From Pseudohalioglobus sediminis (GTDB lineage: Bacteria; Pseudomonadota; Gammaproteobacteria; Pseudomonadales; Halieaceae), in assembly GCF_008370495.1 (NCBI RefSeq), contig NZ_VTUX01000002.1, positions 310,001 through 374,000 of the forward strand: DNA of 64,000 nucleotides, given 5' to 3'. A program made the position numbers and the translations under genes. Position 1 is the first letter of the stretch; every line of letters starts with the position of its first letter. Shown here piece by piece: positions 34,499 through 42,703 of this stretch. A model generated the notes under the pieces. That model was given only the letters and a program-made list of their open reading frames with translations. It had not been told where the DNA came from and did not search any database.

Positions 34499-35584
34499 TC
34501 AGCCGTCCTGGTTTCGCAGCGCCAGAATCTTGTCGCGGTAGCTACGCGGCGTCTCCCCGGTCCAGTTCTTGAACGAGCGCACAAAGGAACTGGGCTCGGT
34601 AAAGCCGAGGAAATCAGACAACTCGGCAACCTTGGAATTTTCGTGCAGCAGCTTATCAATTGCCACCTGGCAGCGAACCTCGTCCTTTAACTGTTGGTAG
34701 GTGGTCTCCTCGTGCTGCAGGCGCCGGCGCAGGCTGGATTCAGACATGTGCAGTTGTCGCGCCACCTCGGTAAACGAGGGCAAACCGGTGGGCAGGTCTA
34801 TGCTGATCAGCGACTTGATCGCTGCACTGGTACTGGTGGGCTCTCGCTCAATGAGGATCAACTGGTAAATCGTATTGTCCAGGAACTCGCGCAGGGACTC
34901 CGTGGTATGCACCACGCGCCGCTCTAGCTGTGCCGCCGGAAAACGGAAACGATTGTGGGTTGCGTCGAACGCGACCGGGCAGCGGAAGCTCGCCGCCAGG
35001 CGGTCGCGGTAGGCATCGTTGAGGTAGGGGGCGGAGACTTCCACACTGGAGATATCCAGGGACTCACCGACGAGCCAGCCACAGAGCGAGTGCCACACCA
35101 GCAAACCCGACGCCTTAGCCACGGTGTCCTGGAAATCTGCCCTGTCCCAGTGCTCGGGCGCCAGCGCCGCGCCCCGCTCGGTAAACTTGATATGGTAGGC
35201 GAGAGAGGCCACATCTGCGTCGGCCTCCAGTTCGACCCGGTGACCGATCATCGGGTACAGCATTTTTTCATAGCGCGCTGCAATCGCCAGGGCATCACCC
35301 AGGGTGCGCTCGCCAATCATGCAGTGGCACATCAACGCGAACGCTTCGCTGCCCACGCCGGCAGCCCAGGGCAGCGGCTGTTTGAGCGTTTGCATTTCCT
35401 GCACCGCTTCCTTGTACAGGGCGGAATATTGCCGGCCAGAGAGCGGATCATCCGGTGCCAGCGCGGCCAGCCGCCGGGCGCTGAGCCCTGCCCTGTCGGC
35501 GATGCCATCCGCATCCAGCCCCAGGTGTTGCAGGTAATCCAGCAGGCGCAGAAACTTCTTCGCGGCGATGTTAACTTCGTTCAT
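34499..35584 (-). CDS. AraC family regulator with arabinose-binding-like N-terminus
   Basis: This 361-residue protein has a long N-terminal ligand domain (about 1-250) and a C-terminal double helix-turn-helix with MSESSLRRRLQHEETTYQQL and AELSDFLGFTEPSSFVRSFK, as in the OruR/ArgR-like AraC subgroup. The subgroup often controls catabolic genes. It is divergent from the membrane protein at 35691 and followed by two SDR genes on its own strand, either of which may be a target. The effector is unknown. Confidence 0.88.
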   Translation of the reverse strand: MNEVNIAAKKFLRLLDYLQHLGLDADGIADRAGLSARRLAALAPDDPLSGRQYSALYKEAVQEMQTLKQPLPWAAGVGSEAFALMCHCMIGERTLGDALAIAARYEKMLYPMIGHRVELEADADVASLAYHIKFTERGAALAPEHWDRADFQDTVAKASGLLVWHSLCGWLVGESLDISSVEVSAPYLNDAYRDRLAASFRCPVAFDATHNRFRFPAAQLERRVVHTTESLREFLDNTIYQLILIEREPTSTSAAIKSLISIDLPTGLPSFTEVARQLHMSESSLRRRLQHEETTYQQLKDEVRCQVAIDKLLHENSKVAELSDFLGFTEPSSFVRSFKNWTGETPRSYRDKILALRNQDG

Positions 35585-35690
35585 GCGGGTAGCGGCGGAT
35601 AATGTTTATAAATATGGTTGGTCGAGCCCTTCACTAAGCTCGCCATCAGCCTATCATAAACGGCTGACTGAACAAGCCGGGAACCACGCC

Positions 35691-36194
35691 ATGAACAATA
35701 CCGCTTACCATCACCTGCGCCACGAGGTCCTGGTAGGTGGTATATCCAATGCCGTGTTCAACGGGCTCATAGCGTGGTTGCTGCTGCGCAGTGGCCCGGC
35801 GCTGGCGTGGTGGGGAGAGCACAGCTTTGTCATGGACATCGCCGCTACCGCGTTGTTGCTACCGTTGATTGTAGCGCTGATTGTTATTCCCCTGCAGCGC
35901 AGCAAATTGCGCAAAGGCAAGCTACAGCCAATAGCGCTGGGGCCCTCTTCCTCTATACAGGCGCTGGCCGACCGCTTCCCCTCCGGCGCCGGCAAAAGCG
36001 CTTTGCTGTTCGGGCTTGTCGGCCTGTTACTGGTGGCACCGCTTACGCTGTCGGGCTTCTACCTGCTGGGCGTTGAGCAGGTGGCGCCCGGCAACTACGC
36101 TCTGTTCAAGGGTATCTGGGCAGGCGCCATGGCCGGCGTACTGGTGATTCCCATGGTACTGGTGGCGCTGCGCGCAACACCCACGAATTCATAA
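35691..36194 (+). CDS. Small integral membrane protein
   Basis: This 167-residue protein has about four predicted helices: near residues 14-30 (VLVGGISNAVFNGLIAWLLL), 40-65, 105-130 and 140-160. I do not recognise the family with confidence. The start at 35691 is the ATG in front of the hydrophobic N-terminus; the frame is open upstream but polar. It precedes an SDR gene by 15 bases on the same strand, so the two are probably co-transcribed. No catalytic residues stand out; a membrane anchor or transport-associated role is possible but unsupported. Confidence 0.7.
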   Translation: MNNTAYHHLRHEVLVGGISNAVFNGLIAWLLLRSGPALAWWGEHSFVMDIAATALLLPLIVALIVIPLQRSKLRKGKLQPIALGPSSSIQALADRFPSGAGKSALLFGLVGLLLVAPLTLSGFYLLGVEQVAPGNYALFKGIWAGAMAGVLVIPMVLVALRATPTNS

Positions 36195-36209
36195 CACAAG
36201 GAAAACGAC

Positions 36210-36968
36210 ATGGGACTTCTGGAAAACAAAGTTGGCGTGGTCACGGGGGCCGGTCAGGGCATCGGCCGCGCTATCGCCCTGGCGTTCGCGGCCGAGGGGG
36301 CGCGCGTAGTGGTAGCCGACTTCAATCGCGAGGCCGGTGAAGAAACCGAGAACCTGATCCAGCAACAGGGCGGAGAGGCCTGCTTTGCCTACGGTGATGT
36401 TAGCGACGAGGCGTCGGTAAAGGCGATGATCGATACCGTGATCGAACGTTTCGGGCGCCTGGACATTGCTTGCAACAGTGCTGCTCTGAGCCGGGGTTCG
36501 GGCCCGATTCACGAGTACAGCCGGGAAATCTTCGACCAGACCCTGGAGATGTGCCTGACCAACACCTGGTTGTGCATGAAGTATGAGGTCCCCGCCATGC
36601 TCGCCAATGGCGGGGGCGCGATTGTGAATATTTCCTCCAACGCCTCCCTGCGCGGGCAGGCCTTCAATACCGCCTACGCAGCAGCCAAGGGCGGCGTCAA
36701 TTTGCTGACCAAGAGTTCCGCTGCCGAGTATGGCGGCCAGGGAATCCGCATCAATGCGGTGTCGCCCGGGGTGATCCGCACACCGGGGCTTGAGGCCTAC
36801 TTCGAAGAGCAGCCCAAGGTGGCGGAAGGCCTGAAACGCGCAGCCGTGATGAATCGCCTCGGCGAACCCGAGGAAATAGCCCAGGCAGTCGTATTCCTGT
36901 GCAGCGATCGGGCATCTTTTATCACCGGCCAGCTGCTCAGTGTGGACGGCGGCAGCGCCGTCAAGTAA
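36210..36968 (+). CDS. Classical SDR oxidoreductase
   Basis: This 252-residue SDR has TGAGQGIGRA near residue 13, an Asp after beta-2 (VVVADFNRE) suggesting NAD preference, a serine in NISSNA and YAAAK, and ends VDGGSAVK as in typical FabG-like enzymes. The NNAG motif reads CNSA, a change seen in some catabolic SDRs. It follows the membrane protein gene by 15 bases and is followed by a perfect hairpin facing the convergent epimerase gene. The substrate is unknown. Confidence 0.87.
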   Translation: MGLLENKVGVVTGAGQGIGRAIALAFAAEGARVVVADFNREAGEETENLIQQQGGEACFAYGDVSDEASVKAMIDTVIERFGRLDIACNSAALSRGSGPIHEYSREIFDQTLEMCLTNTWLCMKYEVPAMLANGGGAIVNISSNASLRGQAFNTAYAAAKGGVNLLTKSSAAEYGGQGIRINAVSPGVIRTPGLEAYFEEQPKVAEGLKRAAVMNRLGEPEEIAQAVVFLCSDRASFITGQLLSVDGGSAVK

Positions 36969-36972
36969 ACGC

Positions 36973-36994
36973 CACGCCGGCTGCTGCCGGCGTG
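36973..36994. terminator. Hairpin between convergent genes
   Basis: CACGCCGGC (36973-36981) and GCCGGCGTG (36986-36994) form a 9-base stem with a TGCT loop, filling the gap between the convergent SDR and epimerase-family genes. There is no T tract, so it may act as a weak bidirectional terminator or as a 3'-end stability element. Confidence 0.5.
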
Positions 36995-36997
36995 CAG

Positions 36998-37924
36998 TCA
37001 GTTGCTCAACACATCCGGCGCCAGGTTCTGCAACTGGCGTCGCACGCCATCATGCCAGTCGACGCTGGTGCGGCCGATCAGCTCATGCATGCGTTCCGTG
37101 TCGATGGCGAGGCTGCCGAAAGCCTTGGGGTTCTCGCTGAATTTTGCCTCGAATCCTGTCAACTCACTGATATAGTCGCACCATTCCTCGATGCTCACCT
37201 TCTGCGAGCCGCCGAAATTGGTGGTGGTCACCTCCGGCGTCGCCGCGCCCAGCAGGTAGGGAATCTTGTCGATGTAGTCATCGGCGTGTAACGGGTTGTA
37301 GTAATTGGGCCCATCGGGGTGTATTTCTATGGGCGCGCCCTGCTGCATCATCAGCATGTGAAAATACATCCAGCCGCCGTTGTCGCCGTAGGGCACGCTG
37401 AGGCGCGCTATGGTGGTAGGGATGTTCTGCTGATGGGCGACAAAGCGGCACACAGTCTCCGCCGCAATCTTGGAGATGCTGTAGGTGGGAAACATAATGC
37501 GGTGGTTGTCGCCCAGTGGCGCATTTTCCTTGCGCGGTTCCTGCCCGGCATACTCGTAGACTGCGGTCGAGGAAAAGTGCACAAAGGCCCTGGCACTGGC
37601 ACAGCGCATCATCAGATTGCCGACGCCTTCGCCATTGGCGGCAAGGTCGTACTCGAAATCACCGCTCTTGACGACGGCAAAGTTCAGCACGTAGTCAATA
37701 TCGTCCGGAATTGCCGCCAGCGTCTCCGGCCTGGCGAGGTCCGCTGCAATGACCGTAGCGCCCATCGCCTCGATCTGATCGCGATCTTCCTGCTTGCTGA
37801 AACGGGCCAGTGCATACACATCGGCAATGCGGGCAAAATGCTCTACCACGGGGAGTGCCACCTGGCCGGTGGGGCCGGTGATCAGCATCTTGCTGCCTTT
37901 GACGTCGACGGGTGTTACGGGCAT
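36998..37924 (-). CDS. Extended SDR, NAD(P)-dependent epimerase/dehydratase family
   Basis: This 308-residue protein has ITGPTGQVALPV in place of the usual GGxGxxG motif near residue 14, and the catalytic YSISK in FPTYSISKIA with the upstream HFSSTAVYEY serine. The nucleotide motif reads GPTGQV, as in NmrA-like and atypical extended SDRs. It is the last gene of a three-gene minus-strand operon with the NTF2-like and old-yellow-enzyme genes (gaps of 3 and 23 bases). It likely reduces or oxidises a hydroxyl on the same compound as that flavoenzyme. Confidence 0.8.
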   Translation of the reverse strand: MPVTPVDVKGSKMLITGPTGQVALPVVEHFARIADVYALARFSKQEDRDQIEAMGATVIAADLARPETLAAIPDDIDYVLNFAVVKSGDFEYDLAANGEGVGNLMMRCASARAFVHFSSTAVYEYAGQEPRKENAPLGDNHRIMFPTYSISKIAAETVCRFVAHQQNIPTTIARLSVPYGDNGGWMYFHMLMMQQGAPIEIHPDGPNYYNPLHADDYIDKIPYLLGAATPEVTTTNFGGSQKVSIEEWCDYISELTGFEAKFSENPKAFGSLAIDTERMHELIGRTSVDWHDGVRRQLQNLAPDVLSN

Positions 37925-37947
37925 GACTATCTCCTTGCGAGGCGGAC

Positions 37948-39009
37948 TCAGGCCGCCGGATAGCTGGTGTAGCCCTCCTCCCCCTGCGTATAAAGTGTTT
38001 TGGGGTCGAAGTCCGCCAGCTGTTTACCGAGACGCCAGCGCTGTGGCAGATCGGGGTTGGCTATAAAGTAACGACCAAATGAAACAGCCGTCAATTCTCC
38101 ATTGGCCAGCGCCGCTTCCGCCTCTGCATAGGTATAACTATCATTACCAATCAGGCGTTCACCGAAATGCGCCCTGCACAGTCCCAGGTTATCCACTCGC
38201 CCCCCGGGCATGCGGATCACGTGCAGGTAGGCCGGATCCATTGCGCGCGCAGCCCTGAGCAGGGTCTCAAACGTCTCCCCCGGGTCAGCATCCGACAGAT
38301 CGTTGAATGGATTATCGGGGCAGATACGCATGCCTACCCTGCCGGGACCATCCACGCCAATCATGGCCTGCAACACCTCCAGTACAAAACGGCAGCGGTT
38401 GGCGACAGAACCGCCGTACTGGTCATCCCGGTGGTTGGTGCCTGTGGAAAGGAACTGGGCGGGGAGATAGCCACTGGTACAGTGCAGCTCGACCCCGTCG
38501 AAACCCGCCGCATAGGCATTGATAGTCGCCTGCCGGTACTCCTCAACCACCTCGGCTATTTCCTCGATGGCCAGTGCACGCGGCGCGTCCATGGGCTGCA
38601 TGCCCGCAGCATCGGTGTAGATCTCACCCTTTGCCGTAATCGCCGACGGCGCCACGGTGCCGGCTCCCGCCGGCTTGTTGTAGTGGCTGGAGACACGGCC
38701 AACGTGCATGATCTGCGCAACCATGGTACCGCCCTCGGCGTGCACGGCATCGGTTATCCGCCGCCATCCCGCAACCTGCTCTGCGTTATACAGCCCCGGA
38801 GTGCGACAATAGCCCAGTCCCGCGGCACTGGGCGCAATGCCCTCGGAGATAATCATGCCGGCACCGGCACGCTGGCGATAATATTCCTGCATCAGCGCAT
38901 TGGGCAGGCCGGCCTCGTCGGCGCGACTGCGGGTCATGGGTGCCATTACGATGCGATTACGCAGCTGTAATCGACCGAGTTCGAGGGGAGTAAACAGATC
39001 AGTAGTCAT
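37948..39009 (-). CDS. Old yellow enzyme family alkene reductase with altered active site
   Basis: This 353-residue TIM-barrel protein has LFTPLELGRLQLRNRIVMAPM, HVGRVSS and DDQYGGSVANRCRF, the hallmarks of FMN-binding OYE/NemA-type reductases, which reduce activated C=C bonds with NAD(P)H. The substrate-binding pair, usually His-x-x-Asn or His-x-x-His, reads His176-Cys-Thr-Ser179 before GYLPAQFL. The second position is therefore Ser, which should weaken anchoring of a carbonyl or nitro group. It starts three bases after the NTF2-like gene stop. The enzyme may use an unusual substrate or have changed function; this is inference. Confidence 0.88.
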   Translation of the reverse strand: MTTDLFTPLELGRLQLRNRIVMAPMTRSRADEAGLPNALMQEYYRQRAGAGMIISEGIAPSAAGLGYCRTPGLYNAEQVAGWRRITDAVHAEGGTMVAQIMHVGRVSSHYNKPAGAGTVAPSAITAKGEIYTDAAGMQPMDAPRALAIEEIAEVVEEYRQATINAYAAGFDGVELHCTSGYLPAQFLSTGTNHRDDQYGGSVANRCRFVLEVLQAMIGVDGPGRVGMRICPDNPFNDLSDADPGETFETLLRAARAMDPAYLHVIRMPGGRVDNLGLCRAHFGERLIGNDSYTYAEAEAALANGELTAVSFGRYFIANPDLPQRWRLGKQLADFDPKTLYTQGEEGYTSYPAA

Positions 39010-39012
39010 CGT

Positions 39013-39654
39013 TCAGCGCACCTTGATTCTGGGCTCGCCGGCATCGCGGCGCATGGTGGTTAAAAAAGTTTCCAGTGGCGCCGGTGGCGCCACTTCGGGT
39101 TCGTCGGTATCGGGGGGAGAGTCCCAGAATGCCTGCCAGGACGGCCACAGGTCATGATATGCGCCGGCGTAGGGCTCCCTGTCCGGCCAGCGCATCTTGT
39201 TGTCACCGACCGGCGGTTTGTTGATATCCGTCGCATACCAGTAGCAGGGCAGCCTGCGCCGAAAATACCAGCGCCCGTCGATGCGCTCGTAGTTATCCCA
39301 GTACAGCATCTGCATGATGACCCATTCAGTGCCACCGTCACTACGCGGGGTCTCGTGCTCGTTCTTGCTGTACACCACGCCGTGGGCGTGGTCCGGATCA
39401 TCGAATTCGATAATGTGGTTGCCAATGTGATGCGAGGTGCCGGTGAACTGCAGGCGCAGGGTGTCGTCGAGCCAGCGTTTCAGGCACGCCCGGCCAACCT
39501 TGTCCCGGCTTACCCGGATATCATGGGCAAACAGATTCACGTGCGCATCGAGATCACGCATATCCAGGGACAGCGCGTACTTCGCCGGCAATTGCCGGAT
39601 CTCATCAAGCGATTCGAGTCGATCAATGCGCGCCAGCAAATCTGTCTCCGGCAT
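39013..39654 (-). CDS. NTF2/SnoaL-like protein
   Basis: This 213-residue protein has the NTF2-like pattern: helix-rich N-terminus with LDEIRQLPAKYALSLDMRDL, DAHVNLFAHDIRV, and beta strands with HHIGNHIIEFDD and WYFRRRLPCYWY. The fold forms a cone with a hydrophobic pocket, used by ketosteroid isomerase, SnoaL cyclase and scytalone dehydratase, among others. The size is longer than basic SnoaL proteins, with a C-terminal extension. It is first in an operon with the OYE and epimerase-family genes, so it probably acts on the same cyclic or polyfunctional substrate. The activity is not predictable. Confidence 0.75.
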   Translation of the reverse strand: MPETDLLARIDRLESLDEIRQLPAKYALSLDMRDLDAHVNLFAHDIRVSRDKVGRACLKRWLDDTLRLQFTGTSHHIGNHIIEFDDPDHAHGVVYSKNEHETPRSDGGTEWVIMQMLYWDNYERIDGRWYFRRRLPCYWYATDINKPPVGDNKMRWPDREPYAGAYHDLWPSWQAFWDSPPDTDEPEVAPPAPLETFLTTMRRDAGEPRIKVR

Positions 39655-39800
39655 AAAGACACTCCTTCAGGAAAAGTTCGTATCGGCAGCTTAGGGTTGC
39701 CGCCACCACCTGGTCAACAACACCACGGTTCAAATTGATCGGCTTTAACGGTCAGCACGCTGACAGGCCCGACCGCCATCGCCTGTGCTATAAAGTGATC

Positions 39801-40652
39801 ATGGAAACCCTCTACATAAAGGCCGCTGACGACTGCGATGTACCGATCTATTGGACCATGCCGGAGCAGCAGCCGCGTGTCACGCTCCTGCTGTTGCCGG
39901 CCCTGGGCATACAGGCGCGACTGTACCGGCAACTCGCCAGCGCGCTGGCAGCACAGGGCTGCGCCACTGCGATCATGGAACAACGCGGGCACGGCCTGAG
40001 CAAGGTCAAGCCCGGGTATGGCGTTCGCTTCGGCTTTGACGAGTTCCTGTACCTGGACATTCCCGCGGTTATGGAGTGGATAAAGCAGCAGGTACCAACA
40101 GCACCGCGATTGCTCGGCGGCCACAGCCTTGGCGGCCACCTGTCTACAATCTATGCGGGTATGCAACCGCACCAGGTAGACGGTGTTATCCACCTGGCCT
40201 GCGCATTCCCGTACCTGGGTGATTACGCTGACAGGCAACGCCGAACACTGCGCCTACTTTGCGCCCTGATTCCGCTTTTCGGCCTGCTTCCCGGATATTA
40301 CCCCGGTCATCTCATCGGTTTTGGCGACAGGGAATCGGCTCGCCTCATGTCGCAATGGCGGCAATGGGCGCTGAGCGGGGATTTTGACTACGAGGATAAG
40401 CACGATCTCGCAGCAGCGGTGGCCGCATTCGACGGCCCGGTTTTGTCAGTGAGTTTTGAACGGGACGATTTCAGCACACCCGCGGCGGTCGCACGCGCCC
40501 TGTCCCCTTTCACCGGGGCCACGGTCATGCGCGTGGAACTGGGTGAGCGCGAGCAGGGAACGTATCTCGGCCATACCGGCTGGGCAAAACAACCCGATGG
40601 TGCCGCTGCAGCCATCGGCGCCTGGCTTGATACGCAGTTCCCGCGCAGTTAG
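39801..40652 (+). CDS. Alpha/beta hydrolase
   Basis: This 283-residue protein has the fold markers: the oxyanion region LLLPALGIQARLY, the nucleophile elbow GGHSLGGH with Ser109, an acid candidate in FERDDFSTP and a His in YLGHTGWAKQ. It belongs to the serine-hydrolase group including lipases and esterases; no lid domain typical of true lipases is obvious. I start it at the ATG at 39801; the frame is open 22 codons upstream but without family similarity. The stop overlaps the SLC13-type gene stop by four bases (convergent). It is divergent from the NTF2-like operon. The substrate is unknown. Confidence 0.85.
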   Translation: METLYIKAADDCDVPIYWTMPEQQPRVTLLLLPALGIQARLYRQLASALAAQGCATAIMEQRGHGLSKVKPGYGVRFGFDEFLYLDIPAVMEWIKQQVPTAPRLLGGHSLGGHLSTIYAGMQPHQVDGVIHLACAFPYLGDYADRQRRTLRLLCALIPLFGLLPGYYPGHLIGFGDRESARLMSQWRQWALSGDFDYEDKHDLAAAVAAFDGPVLSVSFERDDFSTPAAVARALSPFTGATVMRVELGEREQGTYLGHTGWAKQPDGAAAAIGAWLDTQFPRS

Positions 40653-42373
40653 AAAGGAAATACCCTGGGAATCAGCAGCAGTACAACCGCGGAGTACACC
40701 AGCGACAATGGCAGTCCCGCGCGGAAATAATCATTCAGCCCGTAACCCCCCAGGTTCTGCACCATGAGATTGGTGGTATAACCATAAGGCGTGAGGAAAC
40801 TGGCGCTGGCACCGTAAGCCACCGCCATAACGAAAGGCATGGGGGAGAGTCCGTAACTCTCGGCCAGACCGAAAGCGATGGGGAACGCCAGCGCCGCTGC
40901 CGCGTTATTGGTCATCATCTCGGTCAGCATCAAGGTGCCGAGATAGATCCCCGCAAGCGCAGCCCAGGGCCCCAGTGCAGCGAGGTGATCGTGCAGGAAA
41001 TCCGCCATCAGTTCGACTACCCCGGTGTTGCCCAGGGCCTGCGAGAGAGTCAGTGCCGAGGTAATGATCAACCACAGCTCAAAGGGAAACCGGCGGCGCA
41101 ATTCCGAACCTCGCACCACGCCCAGGATGAGCATCGACACCAGCAAAAACGCCATGCCCTTGATCAGCGGCACGACGCCGGTGGTCGCCAGCGCAATCAC
41201 GGTCACCAGTGCACCGGTGGTGAAATAATTCTGGAACGGCGTGGTCTTGATACCGCCTACCGAGTCGTCGACAACCACGAAATTCTTGCCCAGGTTCTTG
41301 CGCTCGTTGAAGTCCGGCCCGACCGCCAGCATCATGTTGTCGCCGGCCTGTATGGTAATGTTGCCTAACTTGCCGGAGAGTCGCTTACCACCCCGACGCA
41401 TACCCACCACCGCGGCATCAAACAGGGAGCGAAAACCGCTATCCTTGATCGTCTTGCCCTCAATGGATGCGTTGGGCATGACAATCACTTCCATCATATT
41501 TTCGCGCAACAGGCCCTCTTCCACCGCGAACAGTTTCAGGCCATCGATAGACTCCAGCACCGCGACCTGGTTGATATCACCGGAAAAAATCAGTTTATCC
41601 CCGGCCTCGATGTACTCGTAGGGTCCCACCGGACTGATCAGGTGTTCGCCCCGCACGAGCTCAACCAGGAACAGGTCCTCCATGTCGCGCAAGCCGTTGC
41701 TGAGAATGCTCTTCCCCACCAGCGCTGACTCCGCAGTGACCTCGGCCTCAATGAGGTACTCATTGATATCCATTTTCTCGTCGTCGCGTGCCGGGAGCAG
41801 GCGTGCACTGAGCAACAGCATCACCAGGCCCAGCACCGTGGCCAGGCCGCCGATGAGGAGAAAATCGAAGAACGCCAGCCCGGTACCCGTCGCATCCTCC
41901 AGGAAACTGCTGACGATAAGGTTGGTTGAGGTGCCGATCAGGGTCATGGTACCGCCGAGGATGGCGGCATAGGAGAGTGGTATCAGCAGGCGCGACGCTG
42001 GATGGTGTTTGTTGCTGCGCACGGTGTGCGCCAGTGTAGCGACCACTGCCGTGTTATTAACGAAAGCGGAAAAAAACGCGGTCACCGTCCCGAGGCGCAG
42101 GAGGCTGGCCGTGTAACTCGGCGTGATGAGCTTGCCAGAGAGGTGTGTCAGCCAGGACAGTTTCTCCAGACCGACAGACACCAGTAACAAGAGCACCAGC
42201 GTAATCAGACCGCTATTGGATGCCTTCGACAGTACGTCGGCGGTATCTACAAGGCCGATAAAATACGCTGCCAGCATGGTGCAGGTGAACACCCAGACAG
42301 CAGGCCAGTCTGTAAAAACCAAGCTGGCGACCAGCCCGGTGAACAGCCCGACGATCAACAACTGATCGATCAT
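40649..42373 (-). CDS. SLC13/DASS-type permease with TrkA-C domains
   Basis: This 574-residue protein has many hydrophobic helices, a scissors-like N-terminal block with FFSAFVNNTAVVATLAHTV and GTMTLIGTSTNLIVSSFL, and a C-terminal block with LTEMMTNNAAAALAFPIAF. The paired SNT-like NNT/NN motifs fit the divalent anion:sodium symporter family. Between about residues 200 and 370 lie two TrkA-C-like soluble domains (SALVGKSILSNGL, ASIEGKTIKDSGF). This layout is common in bacterial sulfate and thiosulfate-type SLC13 proteins. The cys genes 3 kb away make sulfate an attractive substrate, but dicarboxylates or arsenite-type anions cannot be excluded. Confidence 0.87.
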   Translation of the reverse strand: MIDQLLIVGLFTGLVASLVFTDWPAVWVFTCTMLAAYFIGLVDTADVLSKASNSGLITLVLLLLVSVGLEKLSWLTHLSGKLITPSYTASLLRLGTVTAFFSAFVNNTAVVATLAHTVRSNKHHPASRLLIPLSYAAILGGTMTLIGTSTNLIVSSFLEDATGTGLAFFDFLLIGGLATVLGLVMLLLSARLLPARDDEKMDINEYLIEAEVTAESALVGKSILSNGLRDMEDLFLVELVRGEHLISPVGPYEYIEAGDKLIFSGDINQVAVLESIDGLKLFAVEEGLLRENMMEVIVMPNASIEGKTIKDSGFRSLFDAAVVGMRRGGKRLSGKLGNITIQAGDNMMLAVGPDFNERKNLGKNFVVVDDSVGGIKTTPFQNYFTTGALVTVIALATTGVVPLIKGMAFLLVSMLILGVVRGSELRRRFPFELWLIITSALTLSQALGNTGVVELMADFLHDHLAALGPWAALAGIYLGTLMLTEMMTNNAAAALAFPIAFGLAESYGLSPMPFVMAVAYGASASFLTPYGYTTNLMVQNLGGYGLNDYFRAGLPLSLVYSAVVLLLIPRVFPF

Positions 42374-42703
42374 TTAATGTACGACGCCCCTGTTTTTTTC
42401 TGGGGTAAGCATACTGTGTTGCGCGCGCTATGAATAGGCTCGCTCGCACCGCGGCGAGGCCCCGGCCGGACTGCCAGGACGTTCACAATACAGTGATGAA
42501 AAGCGCTGAAAATGCCGGTTTTACATTGTCCCTGCGCGAGGTGTCATGCTAGTTTCAGTGACATAAGCAAGCCAGGGCAAGCAACGAGGACGCCCGGCAG
42601 AACAATGACGTGAACCCAGGAATCTCGTGCTGGTGATTGTGGGACTCAATAATATGACATCCATCATCGCCCTAAACGCGCTGTGTGACCGGGGGCGGAC
42701 GCC
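42374..42703. other. 330-base gap between SLC13-type and GGDEF-EAL genes
   Basis: The region separates divergent genes. A CCCC/GGGG mini-hairpin around a T7 tract lies near 42395, next to the permease start. I saw no convincing gene, RNA or operator. Promoters for both genes are expected here. Confidence 0.4.

Noticed and set aside
42430-42552. A 40-codon frame in the gap before the GGDEF-EAL gene
   Set aside because: It lacks a ribosome site, a leader or any family pattern, so it is probably chance.
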